A stretch of DNA of 36,734 bases, from the NCBI RefSeq assembly GCF_000764025.1, contig NZ_KN234773.1, positions 1 to 36,734 on the forward strand. Reading direction: 5' to 3'. The notes under the pieces were generated by a model. The model made no database searches. It had not been told where the DNA came from and saw nothing but the letters and a program-made list of their open reading frames with translations. Shown one piece after another: positions 26,784-34,747 of the stretch (positions within the stretch are counted from its first letter, which is position 1; every line of letters begins with the position of its first letter). This stretch comes from Pseudohaliea rubra DSM 19751 (GTDB taxonomy: Bacteria > Pseudomonadota > Gammaproteobacteria > Pseudomonadales > Halieaceae). The translations under genes were made by a program, and so were the position numbers.

Positions 26784-27833
26784 TCAGCGGGCCCCGACGG
26801 GCTCGACCTCGTAGGGGTTGCCGCCCAGCTTCTGCGAGATGTAGTCGATGGCTGCCTGCGCCTTGACGCTGTTGCCGGCCGGGTCCAGGGGCGGTGCGAT
26901 GGCCGCAAGGCCGAAGTTGCCCGGTGATACCGCGACGATGCCGCCACCAACGCCACTCTTGGCCGGCAGTCCGGTGCGGTACAGCCACTTGCCGGCGTCG
27001 TCATAGAGCCCGGCGGTGGCCATGATGGCGAGCACTTCCGGGACGTTCTCCGCGGTCATGACCGTCTCGCCAGTGACGGGGTTCAGCCCGGCGTTGGCCA
27101 GGGTGCCGGCCATGATGGCGAGATCCCGGGCGTTGACGTTGATGGAGCACTGTTCCGTATAGATGTCGGTGGCACGATCCGGGTCAACCTCGATATGGCC
27201 GTAGGCGTACATGAGTCGGCCGATGGCCTGGTTGCGCTGGTTGGTGGCCGCTTCCGACTCGTAGACAGGCTCATTGACTGCGAGCTTGCGGCCGGCGAAG
27301 CGGGCGTGGAAGTCGAGGATGCGCCGCCAGATCTCGTCGCGGGAAGCCCCGGAAACCCGGCTCGTGGTGGCAATGGCCCCGGCGTTGACCATGGGGTTCA
27401 TTTCCGCGCCGCGGTGCTGTTCCACGGCGACGATGGAGTTGAAGACCTGGCCGGTGGCATCGACACCGACGCCTTCCGGCGCGAAGCTGACCCCCTGCTC
27501 CTCCATGACCAGGGCCATGGTGAACACCTTGGAGATCGACTGGATGGACACTTCGGCTTCGACGTCACCGGCGGTGAACACGCGCCCATCCGGCGTGACC
27601 AGGGCGATGCCGAAAATGTCCGGATCCACCTCTGCGAGCGCCGGAATGTAGTCCGCGTTGGCGCCTTCCTCAAGGCCCGCAAAGGCATCGAGGGCCTCGT
27701 CCAGGACATTCTGGATCTCACGATCCGCCATCGTTGCCACGTCTGCCGCCTGCAGCGGCGTGCTCAGGGCCAGGGCCAGCAAGGACGCACTGGCTGTACG
27801 CCAGAGCGAAGCGGGAAAAGTGTGTCTAAGCAT
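26784..27833 (-). CDS. glsA: Glutaminase with signal peptide (periplasmic GlsA-type)
   Basis: The enzyme converts glutamine to glutamate and ammonia. The catalytic SxxK pair of the serine-dependent beta-lactamase-like glutaminase family (PF04960) is Ser99-Ile-Ser-Lys102 in SIQSISKVF. Other family segments are EMNPMVNAGAIA, EPVYESEAATNQRNQAIG, SINVNARDLA and PAKSGVGGGI. Unusually, about 30 residues precede the domain and form a signal peptide (RTASASLLALALSTPLQA), whereas E. coli and Bacillus GlsA are cytoplasmic. A GGAG at 27841-27844 is 7 nt before the second ATG and only 1 nt before the first (27839), so the second is chosen, giving 349 residues. It sits between two porin genes in one operon. 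Confidence 0.94.
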   Translation of the reverse strand: MLRHTFPASLWRTASASLLALALSTPLQAADVATMADREIQNVLDEALDAFAGLEEGANADYIPALAEVDPDIFGIALVTPDGRVFTAGDVEAEVSIQSISKVFTMALVMEEQGVSFAPEGVGVDATGQVFNSIVAVEQHRGAEMNPMVNAGAIATTSRVSGASRDEIWRRILDFHARFAGRKLAVNEPVYESEAATNQRNQAIGRLMYAYGHIEVDPDRATDIYTEQCSINVNARDLAIMAGTLANAGLNPVTGETVMTAENVPEVLAIMATAGLYDDAGKWLYRTGLPAKSGVGGGIVAVSPGNFGLAAIAPPLDPAGNSVKAQAAIDYISQKLGGNPYEVEPVGAR

Positions 27834-27840
27834 CTGCATT

Positions 27841-27844
27841 CTCC
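27841..27844 (-). promoter_or_regulatory. Ribosome binding site deciding the glutaminase start
   Basis: On the minus strand GGAG lies 7 nt before the ATG at 27833, but 1 nt before the in-frame ATG at 27839. Normal spacing therefore favours the downstream start, which also gives a cleaner signal-peptide N-region (MLRHTF). Confidence 0.65.
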
Positions 27845-27857
27845 GTGGAAAGCTGAA

Positions 27858-29042
27858 TCAGAAGTTGAATTTGAAGGAAAACTGAACGCGGGTGTCGGTG
27901 CCTTCGGCGCCATCTTTCAGGCCGAGGGCGCCGTGCAGCAGCTCGGCACCGACGGTGATGTTCTCTGCCGGGTGATGGAGCAGATTGACGAGGCCGTAGT
28001 CGAGGGTCTCGGAAGCTGTGTCGCGCTGGCCGTCGGTATTGTCCAGCTCTGCGCGGCTCCAGCCGATGGAGGAGCTCCAGGCATCGCTCCACCAGCGGTC
28101 GTAGAAGAGCAGCCAGCTGACGACGGGTACGGTGGTGGCGCGCAAACTCTCTTTGGGCGCCAGGTCGATACCGCCGTCGTTGAGGTAGTTGCCGATGCCC
28201 TCGCCTGCGGCAAGCTGCCAGAGCACCCGGTCCCGACCGACGGTGTTCAGCGTGCCGGAAAGGTTGACCCCGTAGCCGACCTCCTCCCCGGAGAAGTAAT
28301 TCCCGGAGAGGTCGTCCGAGGCCTCGAAAGCGACCTGCCGGAGAATGACGGCCGCCTGGAAGTGCCCCCAGGGCTGCTGAATACGCCAGTGGGCGGTGAG
28401 GTCGGGCAGTTCCTCCTTGCTGCGCACGTTCAGGTTCGGTGAAACATCGGGTACCTTGCCGGAATCGATGCCCGCCGAGGGCGACTCCAGGGCGATGGCG
28501 ATGCGCTGCGTGTCCGTGGACACCGGTGTCCAGCGCGCCTGGATGTTGCGAAAGAACATCATCCCGGACGGGCCCCAGTAGTCGATGGAGTTCGGGAACA
28601 CGTCCCCGTCCATGAACACGGAGTTGGTCTGCCCGAAGCCGAACTCGTTGATGGTCGCCCAGGCATGGCGCAGCCGCGGCGTGATCTTGCCGGCATCGGT
28701 ACCGACGCCGAACAGCTCGAATTCGAGCTTGGTCTTGATGTCACCGATAGCCGTAGGGACCGTGGCATCCATGCCATAACGTGTCTGCCTGATCCCGAAG
28801 ATCAGCTCCCCATCGGAGCCGCAGCCGGCGTCGCCGGGGCAGTTCACGGGAATCTGTGACACCCGCAGCGTGTCGTTGCCGTCCGGCGCCAGGCGATCGA
28901 AGTCGTAGATCATGTCGAGCATGACGTGGCCGTAAAAATCCAGTTCGACCTCCTGTGCCGCTGCCGGCAGGGTCGCTCCCAGCAGCAGGGCACAGCCGTA
29001 GAGCCGGTTGAGCCTGCCCCGATCTCTGCTTGCGTTGTTCAT
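27858..29042 (-). CDS. DcaP-like trimeric outer-membrane porin
   Basis: The 394-residue protein has a signal peptide ending in LPAAAQ, followed by the DcaP-family signature (PF19577): EVELDFYGHVMLDMIYDF, then GFGQTNSVFMDGDVFPNSID and YWGPSGMMFFRNIQARW. It ends in FKFNF with the terminal Phe typical of BAM-inserted barrels. DcaP proteins in Acinetobacter are channels for dicarboxylic acids and other small anionic compounds; a similar role is likely but the solute is unknown. It overlaps the upstream hydrolase gene by ATGA and is followed 24 bp later by the glutaminase gene, giving a tight operon. Confidence 0.9.
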   Translation of the reverse strand: MNNASRDRGRLNRLYGCALLLGATLPAAAQEVELDFYGHVMLDMIYDFDRLAPDGNDTLRVSQIPVNCPGDAGCGSDGELIFGIRQTRYGMDATVPTAIGDIKTKLEFELFGVGTDAGKITPRLRHAWATINEFGFGQTNSVFMDGDVFPNSIDYWGPSGMMFFRNIQARWTPVSTDTQRIAIALESPSAGIDSGKVPDVSPNLNVRSKEELPDLTAHWRIQQPWGHFQAAVILRQVAFEASDDLSGNYFSGEEVGYGVNLSGTLNTVGRDRVLWQLAAGEGIGNYLNDGGIDLAPKESLRATTVPVVSWLLFYDRWWSDAWSSSIGWSRAELDNTDGQRDTASETLDYGLVNLLHHPAENITVGAELLHGALGLKDGAEGTDTRVQFSFKFNF

Positions 29043-30298
29043 GGTTTTCCCTCGTTGTTGCTGCCCCTGTTGTCCGGAGCATGCGAAGTGGCTTTCAGCT
29101 TCTCCTCGTGCCTGCCTGCGTCACACAGCGCAGGCGCGTGGTAAGGAAGATCCATCAGGCGGAAATAGTTCTCGCCGAGGGCGACGTTGCGAAAGGCCCG
29201 GTCGTCGAGAAAGCGCAGCACCCGGGAGGTCACCTCGAGTTCGCGCGCATAGTCATCGAAGCCCTTGCTGCCGGCGGCGACGAAGTCCGAGCCGGCAAGG
29301 AGGCGATCGGAGTAGTCGTTGAAAAAGTCGACGAAGATGTCGCCCCAGCGGTGGTAGGCGTTGAAGAGCACGTCCCAGGAGATGTCGAGCATGAGCCCCG
29401 GGTAGCGATCCAGGCGTTCCCGCATGAGCGCGACGTGCTCAACGGGATCCATGGTGGTCAGTTCCTTCGATAACCCCATGTGCGCCCAGACAATGGCGTT
29501 AGCCGGATAGGACGCGAGAATGTGGTCCATGAGGAACAGAAAAGCGGTCGGCTCGTCGTCGTTGCCGAGGTCCGCGTGCAGGGTCAGGGGAATCCCGCGT
29601 TCACGGAGCAGCGCCATGAACGGCGCCCAGGCGTCAATGGCCGCAAGGGTTGCCGGTTCGTGACCATTGCCCACGAGGGCCTGCTTGATCACGTTGACTT
29701 CACCGGCCCAGGTGAACATGCCCGGGTATTCGCGGTCGTAAAGCTCGACGAGCGACAGCAGGTCCTCCGGCTGCGCAAGATCCATGAAGGTCATGGACAG
29801 AGTGATATGCAGGTCATCGTTCGGATAGGCCGCGACGTCCATGCCGTTGACAAAGTCGTTCTTGACCGAGGGTTTCGCCGGGACGCCCGCACAGTCGAGG
29901 TAGTAGCTGCAGCCGGCGTCGAGCGCCAGCACCTGGCCGATGCCGAAGTAGTTGACAAAGCGCACCCCCAGCCGGTCGAAGTAGCTGAAAAGTTCTTCCG
30001 GCGGGATGGCCGCTCCGCCGAAGGGGCGCGGGTGGAAGTGTGCATCCACGACGGGCGTGTAGGGCTCCCTGCCGCGGTCGTAGCAGGCCTGTTCGGCGGG
30101 CGGACGCGCAAAGGAAGCCAGGCTCCGCGCTGCAGTGCTGTCCCGGGAGGTCGATTTCTCAGCGGCTGGAGGCACGGCTGCACAGCCCGCGAGGAGCAGG
30201 AGCCCGAGTACCGACAAAAGCCCCCCGGTGCCTGGCGGGCGTCGCGACTGCCGGCGCTCCGGGGAGTCTGCCGCCCCGGGGAAGGTTGTCTGCTGCAT
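29039..30298 (-). CDS. TIM-barrel metal-dependent hydrolase (amidohydrolase 2 family) lipoprotein
   Basis: The 419-residue protein has a signal segment LLSVLGLLLLAGCAA with lipobox LAGC, so it is probably membrane-attached and periplasmic. The body is an amidohydrolase-related barrel (PF04909): metal-binding HxH in VVDAHFHPRPF, His in LTLHADLGNDD, His in IVWAHMGLS and Asp in AGSDF. Such enzymes hydrolyse or decarboxylate small carbon-nitrogen or carboxylate substrates. The ATG has GGGAG but only one base of spacing, so the start is not certain; the frame stays open to about 30520. It begins an operon with the DcaP-like porin, glutaminase and second porin. Confidence 0.8.
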   Translation of the reverse strand: MQQTTFPGAADSPERRQSRRPPGTGGLLSVLGLLLLAGCAAVPPAAEKSTSRDSTAARSLASFARPPAEQACYDRGREPYTPVVDAHFHPRPFGGAAIPPEELFSYFDRLGVRFVNYFGIGQVLALDAGCSYYLDCAGVPAKPSVKNDFVNGMDVAAYPNDDLHITLSMTFMDLAQPEDLLSLVELYDREYPGMFTWAGEVNVIKQALVGNGHEPATLAAIDAWAPFMALLRERGIPLTLHADLGNDDEPTAFLFLMDHILASYPANAIVWAHMGLSKELTTMDPVEHVALMRERLDRYPGLMLDISWDVLFNAYHRWGDIFVDFFNDYSDRLLAGSDFVAAGSKGFDDYARELEVTSRVLRFLDDRAFRNVALGENYFRLMDLPYHAPALCDAGRHEEKLKATSHAPDNRGSNNEGKP

Positions 30299-30658
30299 GC
30301 TCCCGCCCGCTGATTGCCTGGATAGCTGGCCGAGGCCGGGCTTCTTGCTGAGCCGTTTTCCCCGCGCAATATGAACCGGCAAGCCTGTCACGGACCGTCG
30401 ACAAGGCTTCCCCTGGCTGTTTTGGTTCTGGTGCCCGGGCGCGTGTGAAAAGCCGATAGCTTCAAGGCACCCGAAGCGCCGGGGAGCATAGGTACCGACC
30501 GCAAGGGCCGAAAGCAGCAAAAGTGCAAAAAAACGCGCTGGAGCGTTGGCTCAGGGGCAGCGCGGCGCCAGGAGCGCGCTGCTGCTTTACGGCGAGCACC
30601 TCGTCCACGTGGGCCGCCAGCACCGCCAGGCAGAGCAGCAGGCCCCCTCGCGCCAGCC
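30299..30658. other. Leader region upstream of hydrolase-porin-glutaminase operon
   Basis: This 360-bp stretch separates the second amidase gene from the hydrolase gene. It contains a possible small open frame (30462-30662) and a copy of the AAAAGTGCAAAA element at 30519-30530. I could not pick out a convincing -35/-10 pair, though a promoter for the operon is expected here. Confidence 0.5.
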
Positions 30659-30662
30659 TCAC
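30462..30662 (-). CDS. Possible small membrane or exported peptide, coupled to the upstream amidase
   Basis: A GTG overlaps the amidase TGA (GTGA) and opens a 66-codon frame. It begins with a basic N-region and a hydrophobic stretch (MRLARGGLLLCLAVLAAHV), like a signal anchor. The first 42 codons have high third-position GC, as the real genes here do. At 30527-30533 there is a run of seven T (minus strand). Loss of one T would continue into FFALLLLSALAVGTYAP, a second hydrophobic segment, and join the frame of the hydrolase gene. It may be a genuine small protein, a frameshifted gene, or non-coding operator DNA. I recognise no family. Confidence 0.3.
   Translation of the reverse strand: MRLARGGLLLCLAVLAAHVDEVLAVKQQRAPGAALPLSQRSSAFFCTFAAFGPCGRYLCSPALRVP
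30519..30530 (+). promoter_or_regulatory. Second copy of the AAAAGTGCAAAA element
   Basis: This 12-bp sequence is identical to that at 32531-32542 in the AraC/amidase intergenic region. It lies about 220 bp upstream of the hydrolase start. An A/T-heavy exact 12-mer is unlikely to recur by chance within a few kilobases of GC-rich DNA, so a shared binding site, probably for the AraC regulator, is proposed. No inverted partner is seen next to this copy. Confidence 0.45.
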
Positions 30663-32395
30663 GGCAGCGCCGGCGCCCTGCGCGTCTGCGTCGCCTGCTC
30701 AAAGGCATAGGCCAGGGTCAGCAGGCGCGGCTCGCTGCAGCCGGTACCGGCGAAGGTGACGCCGAAGGGCATCGGCTTCGCTTCGAAGTCCGCCGGGAGC
30801 GGCGGGTCCAGAACGTTGGGGACTTCACCGAAGGGCACACTGACGGCGGGGTAGCCGGCCTTGTTGATGATATTCTCGCCGCGCCAGGCTGGCATGAGCA
30901 GGGCATCGAGGTCGTGCCGCTCGAGCGCCGCGTCGATCCCTTCGTCGCGCGACAGGCGCCGGTCTTTCTGGCGGTCTGCACGCCACCGGCTCCGGTCTGC
31001 GGTGAGCTCCATCTCGTCCGAGATGTCCAGCTGCGCCTGGCCATAGCGGATGGCGCCCTGCGCTTCCCGGGAGCGATTGAACCGGCGCAACCCGGTGAGC
31101 GACGCAACCGGTGCTGTTGTGCCGAGGCTGCTCAGCCACTGGTTGAAGTCCCGCTTCATGCCGTACTTCATGACCGTCGAGCAGTTCGCGTCGCCGCCCT
31201 TGCCCTGGCCCAGGTCGTAGCAGTTGCCGAAGAGCAGCTGATTGGCCTCCGGATCCGGGCTGACGGTACTCGGGATCGGTGCCGGATCGACGATAACGGC
31301 GCCCTCCTGCTCGAGCACCGCTATTGCCCGCCGCATGGTGGCGGCTTCTGCCGCTGTCAGACCGCCTCGCGGCGCCTCGCTACCGGGGGGGGCGACCGGC
31401 TCGTAGAAAAACGGCCGGGGAATGCCGATTCGCGCGCCGGCGAGCCCATCTCGCCGGAGCAGGGTCGCTGCCGCGGATGCCGGGAGTGGTGGACAGACGC
31501 CCGTGGCCGGGTCCTTCGGATCGGTGCCTTCCATGGCGGCGAGCAGCGCTGTGGCGTCGGCCACGTACTTCGCCATGGGACCGGCGGTATCCTGCTCGGC
31601 GGTAATCGGTATGATGCCATGGCGGCTGAGCCGGCCCACGGTGGGCTTGATGGCGACCAGCATGGTGTTGTTCGCCGGAATCTGCAGCGAGCCCGAGGTC
31701 TCCGTGCCCACATTGGCAGCCCAGAAGTTGGCGGCGGTGCCGGTGCCGGAGCTGGAACCGCCGCTGTCCAGTACGCCGCGACCGTCGTTGCAGCAGGGTC
31801 TTGGGTCGGGCCGCGGATCGTAGGGATTGCGGCTGTGCCCGAGAATGGCGTTGTAGCCGTTGGGCATACCGGTGGCGACCCAGTTGGCCAGCTCGGTGAG
31901 CGTGGTTTTGGCGATGATGATGGCGCCTGCCTCGCGCAGGCGCCGCACGATTGTCGCCTCATAGGGCGCGGTGTAGTCGGCAAAGGCCAGTGCGCCACCG
32001 GTCGTGGGCATGTCTGTGGTCAGAATGTTGTCTTTCAGCGCAATCGGTATGCCATGGAGCGGGCCCCGAAGCCGCCCTGCGGCCCGCTCCAGATCGAGTT
32101 TGGCAGCAATCCTTGGGGCCTGGGGGTTGATGGCCAGGGTCGCACGGAGCGTCGCATCATAACGCTCGATGCGAGCCAGATAGGCCCTGACCAGCGACTG
32201 TGCGCTTGCGCGGCCGTCCCGCATGGCTTCCTGCATGTCTTCGAAGCTGGCTTCTACCACGTCGAAGGAAGCCTGCTCGTTTGTGTTGCCCGCTGCATTT
32301 GCACCTGCGCTTGATTGCTCACTACCGCAACCGTGCTGTAGCAGCAGTGCGGTGATCAGTAGTCCATGGCTGAACAGGCTTCTGGGCATATTCAC
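30659..32395 (-). CDS. Exported amidase-signature family hydrolase, second copy
   Basis: The 578-residue protein begins with a hydrophobic signal segment ending LLLQHGCGS. A Cys follows Gly as in lipoproteins, but the lipobox is not canonical. A low-complexity Ala/Asn linker leads to the amidase-signature domain: Lys in IALKDNIL, cis-Ser in GGSSSGTGTAANF, and nucleophile Ser in GTETSGSLQIP. Three inserted cysteines (PCCNDG and later GNCYD) are unlike the first amidase in the window. The preferred start is GTG at 32395, about 10 nt after an AGGA; an ATG two codons later is possible. The enzyme should cleave amide bonds in the periplasm, and the substrate is unknown. It diverges from an AraC regulator and heads the amide-processing region. 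Confidence 0.9.
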   Translation of the reverse strand: MNMPRSLFSHGLLITALLLQHGCGSEQSSAGANAAGNTNEQASFDVVEASFEDMQEAMRDGRASAQSLVRAYLARIERYDATLRATLAINPQAPRIAAKLDLERAAGRLRGPLHGIPIALKDNILTTDMPTTGGALAFADYTAPYEATIVRRLREAGAIIIAKTTLTELANWVATGMPNGYNAILGHSRNPYDPRPDPRPCCNDGRGVLDSGGSSSGTGTAANFWAANVGTETSGSLQIPANNTMLVAIKPTVGRLSRHGIIPITAEQDTAGPMAKYVADATALLAAMEGTDPKDPATGVCPPLPASAAATLLRRDGLAGARIGIPRPFFYEPVAPPGSEAPRGGLTAAEAATMRRAIAVLEQEGAVIVDPAPIPSTVSPDPEANQLLFGNCYDLGQGKGGDANCSTVMKYGMKRDFNQWLSSLGTTAPVASLTGLRRFNRSREAQGAIRYGQAQLDISDEMELTADRSRWRADRQKDRRLSRDEGIDAALERHDLDALLMPAWRGENIINKAGYPAVSVPFGEVPNVLDPPLPADFEAKPMPFGVTFAGTGCSEPRLLTLAYAFEQATQTRRAPALP

Positions 32396-32461
32396 GACAG
32401 CAGTTTCCTCATGACGTCGGGTCCGTTAGGCGGGGGGCCATTGAAAAGACCGGGCTGCGCA

Positions 32462-32483
32462 AGGCACCGGAGCCGCGGTGCCT
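32462..32483. repeat. 8-bp inverted repeat between amidase and AraC gene
   Basis: AGGCACCG (32462-32469) and CGGTGCCT (32476-32483) form a perfect inverted repeat with a 6-nt centre. It lies in the untranslated leader side of the amidase and could be an operator or an RNA hairpin in its message. Confidence 0.6.
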
Positions 32484-32496
32484 ACCGGTCTCAAAG

Positions 32497-32542
32497 AGTC
32501 TAGACTTGCGGTTTTGCACCGCACAGTATGAAAAGTGCAAAA
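32497..32542. promoter_or_regulatory. Palindrome cluster: candidate AraC operator and divergent promoter region
   Basis: Within 46 bp there is a perfect 10-bp palindrome AGTCTAGACT (32497-32506) and an 8-bp inverted repeat, TTTTGCAC (32512-32519) with GTGCAAAA (32535-32542), spaced 15 bp apart. The right arm is part of AAAAGTGCAAAA, repeated exactly at 30519-30530. The AT content is much higher than nearby genes. The position midway between the divergent amidase and AraC genes suits regulator binding. A third, weaker repeat (CACCGG/CCGGTG, 32568-32586) lies just before the AraC gene. Confidence 0.55.
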
Positions 32543-32599
32543 TCAGAGGCTGCCGGGCAGCGCGGGCCACCGGCCCGGCACCGGTGAGCGGGGGGCGTA

Positions 32600-33514
32600 T
32601 TGAACCAGGCATATACCAGCACCAGCGGGAGCGTCGAGGAATTCGAGCAGCGGCTTGCTTCGCTCCTCGACGTCGAGTGCACCCAGTCGGCTGCAGGTCC
32701 TGCGAGCATTTCTTTCAGTGCGCGACAGGTGTGCGGTTCCCTGGTTTACTCGACCTGTTCCAGCCAACGCTTACTGCTCCGCGGGGAGCGGTCCCGGCAC
32801 TGGTGGACGCTGGCGCCGGTCTCGGACCCGCGAGATGGTGCCTCTGCTCAGGGGCGCAGCCTCCGGCGGGGGGAATTACTGCTCCTGAACCCCGGGGGGG
32901 AGGCTTTTCAGCAGCTGGCGCCGGACCATCGGCAGTACGCTATTTCCATGCCCGTCGATACGGTCCGGGACATCATCGAGCATGAGCATCACCGTCCTGC
33001 GGACCATTACCTCGCCACTTGGGGTGCACTGCGCCTGGGGAGCCGCGTCGACGAGTTGACCCGAAAGCTCGCCGCAAGCCTTTTTGCTCGTGTTGATCAC
33101 AATAGGGACGAGTTCGCCGGCGACGTCCTCGCTGTCGTCCTGGCGGGCGGGGCGCCGCAGCCCATGCGAGCGCCGATGCTGCGCCGGCGACGCATCGTGT
33201 CGCAAGCTGAAGAGCTGATAAGAAGCAGGCTGCATGACCCGCCTTCCATTACGGAGCTCTGCGTCGCGACCAACGCGACCCGGCGAACGCTGTTCTATGC
33301 GTTTACATCCTTGCTCGGCCGCTCTCCGAAGCAGCACACCAAGCTCCTGCGCCTGCATACAGCGAGGCGCCGCTTCCTGCAAAGCCCCGAGGCACTGCCC
33401 GTGCGGGTTGTGGCGGAAGAGCTTGGCTTCTGGTACCCGGGTTTGTTTGCAGCGGAGTACCGTCAGCTCTTCGGCGTACTACCGAGCGAAACAGCAGCCG
33501 CTGGAAAGCGGTAG
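32600..33514 (+). CDS. AraC family transcriptional regulator
   Basis: The 304-residue protein ends in two helix-turn-helix motifs of the AraC type (about residues 215-295), with SITELCVATNATRRTLFYAF, then LLGRSPKQHTKLLRLHTARR and VVAEELGFWYPGLFAAEYRQLFG. The N-terminal 200 residues would bind a ligand. The arrangement resembles EutR-like or AraC_binding_2 type regulators; the ligand is unknown. The start is TTG at 32600, preceded by GGGGGG. An ATG is not available at the expected position. It is divergent from the amidase over 204 bp that are rich in palindromes, so it probably controls that gene and perhaps the nearby porin and glutaminase operon. Confidence 0.9.
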   Translation: MNQAYTSTSGSVEEFEQRLASLLDVECTQSAAGPASISFSARQVCGSLVYSTCSSQRLLLRGERSRHWWTLAPVSDPRDGASAQGRSLRRGELLLLNPGGEAFQQLAPDHRQYAISMPVDTVRDIIEHEHHRPADHYLATWGALRLGSRVDELTRKLAASLFARVDHNRDEFAGDVLAVVLAGGAPQPMRAPMLRRRRIVSQAEELIRSRLHDPPSITELCVATNATRRTLFYAFTSLLGRSPKQHTKLLRLHTARRRFLQSPEALPVRVVAEELGFWYPGLFAAEYRQLFGVLPSETAAAGKR

Positions 33515-33607
33515 CGCCCGCGTGTTCTGCGCCCGCAGCTTCCCGCTGCAGGCCCGCTTCAGTCCTCTGCAGCGCCGCTCGGCGGACATGACCGAAAGGC
33601 GCTGTTT

Positions 33608-34747
33608 TCAGGAGTCGTAGCCGGTCATTTCCAGGTAGCCCCGGCCGGCCGCCGCGCCGCTTTCCGCCGCGCGCACCTCGACAGCACCTTCCCAGTAGCG
33701 TACCGCCGTGGCCATTTCCTGGTCATCGACCGCCGCCTCGATGCGGAGGTCCAGGCTCGCCCCGGGCACCTGCAGTCGCCAGGCTACCGGGTAGCGCACG
33801 CCGCTCTCGGCCTGCCACCAGCGCGCCGGTTCCAGGCTGAACGCATCGGCGGAGAGGGGCTGCCGGCGGCCGTCGGCGCCAAGGAGCAGGCCGGCGCTGT
33901 GCCGGTCGCGGCTGCCGTCTTCTCTCCGCAGCTGGTAGAGCATCAGGTCGTCGCCGCTGGCCAGCTGCAGGGAGAACCAGTCCCAGCCCGCCTGACCCTC
34001 GCCGAGGGCGCTGGTGCTCCACTCCCGGTCCAGCCAGGAAAGCCCCGTTACGGCGTACTGCTCTTCGCCTACGGTGAGTGTCCCGGTGGTGGTCAGCCGC
34101 GTGATCGAATAATAGTAGGACGCATTGCCGGTCTCGGCGCTTTTCTGACTGAGGCCGCCGTCCCCCTGCAGCACCGGTTCCCGCTGTGGCTCCAGGGTGA
34201 AGACCAGGGTGAAGTCTCCGGCGTCGATGGACAGCTGCCAGGGGAAGGTGCCCCCGTCGCCTCCTGCCAGGGTCCAGTCCTCCAGCCAGACCCGGAAGGG
34301 CTCGCTCTGCTGCCCGGCGAGGCCCAGGGCGTCGCGGGCGAAGCGCTCCCGGTGCCAGTGACGGCCGGCATCGATAGCGGTGAGGGCGCTATGGGCCATC
34401 CACAGTTGCTGCGTCGCCCAGGCCGAGGCCCGGGGCGGCGCCGGCGGTGCCAGGGCGATGCGGAAAAAAGTCACCTGGTAGCCGAAACGCTCGCCGTTTG
34501 CAGCCGTCAGCTGACCCGTGAAATACCACCACTCGTTGCGGAAGGCCGGGTGCGCGTTGTGATCCGCCGGGAAGTCGAACTGCCGCGGCGCGTTGGCGCG
34601 GGCAAAGCCTGCCGTGGCGTCGCCCCCGAGCGCGCTTGCCACGTCAAGGCCGGTTGTGGTCTCGCGATCGCCGCAGCCGGCAAGCAGGAGCAGGGCCAGG
34701 AGCGGCGGGGCGAGGCGTCTCGGAGAGTACGTCATGGGGCATTTCAT
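33608..34747 (-). CDS. AttH/CrtC-like lipocalin-type lipoprotein
   Basis: This 379-residue protein has a lipoprotein signal with lipobox LAGC (LLALLLLAGCGD). The body matches the AttH/CrtC-like two-lipocalin fold: FPADHNAHPAFRNEWWYFTG (signature EWWYFTG), GYQVTFFR, and later TGLSWLDREWS and WDWFSLQL. Carotenoid hydratase CrtC is one branch, but the genetic setting here is that of AttH. The permease gene upstream stops in an ATGA overlap with the first ATG (34747). In Agrobacterium AttE-F-G-H, an ATPase, FtsX-type permeases and AttH are encoded together, so a role in envelope lipid or lipoprotein handling is plausible. A second in-frame ATG is four codons downstream. Confidence 0.88.
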   Translation of the reverse strand: MKCPMTYSPRRLAPPLLALLLLAGCGDRETTTGLDVASALGGDATAGFARANAPRQFDFPADHNAHPAFRNEWWYFTGQLTAANGERFGYQVTFFRIALAPPAPPRASAWATQQLWMAHSALTAIDAGRHWHRERFARDALGLAGQQSEPFRVWLEDWTLAGGDGGTFPWQLSIDAGDFTLVFTLEPQREPVLQGDGGLSQKSAETGNASYYYSITRLTTTGTLTVGEEQYAVTGLSWLDREWSTSALGEGQAGWDWFSLQLASGDDLMLYQLRREDGSRDRHSAGLLLGADGRRQPLSADAFSLEPARWWQAESGVRYPVAWRLQVPGASLDLRIEAAVDDQEMATAVRYWEGAVEVRAAESGAAAGRGYLEMTGYDS

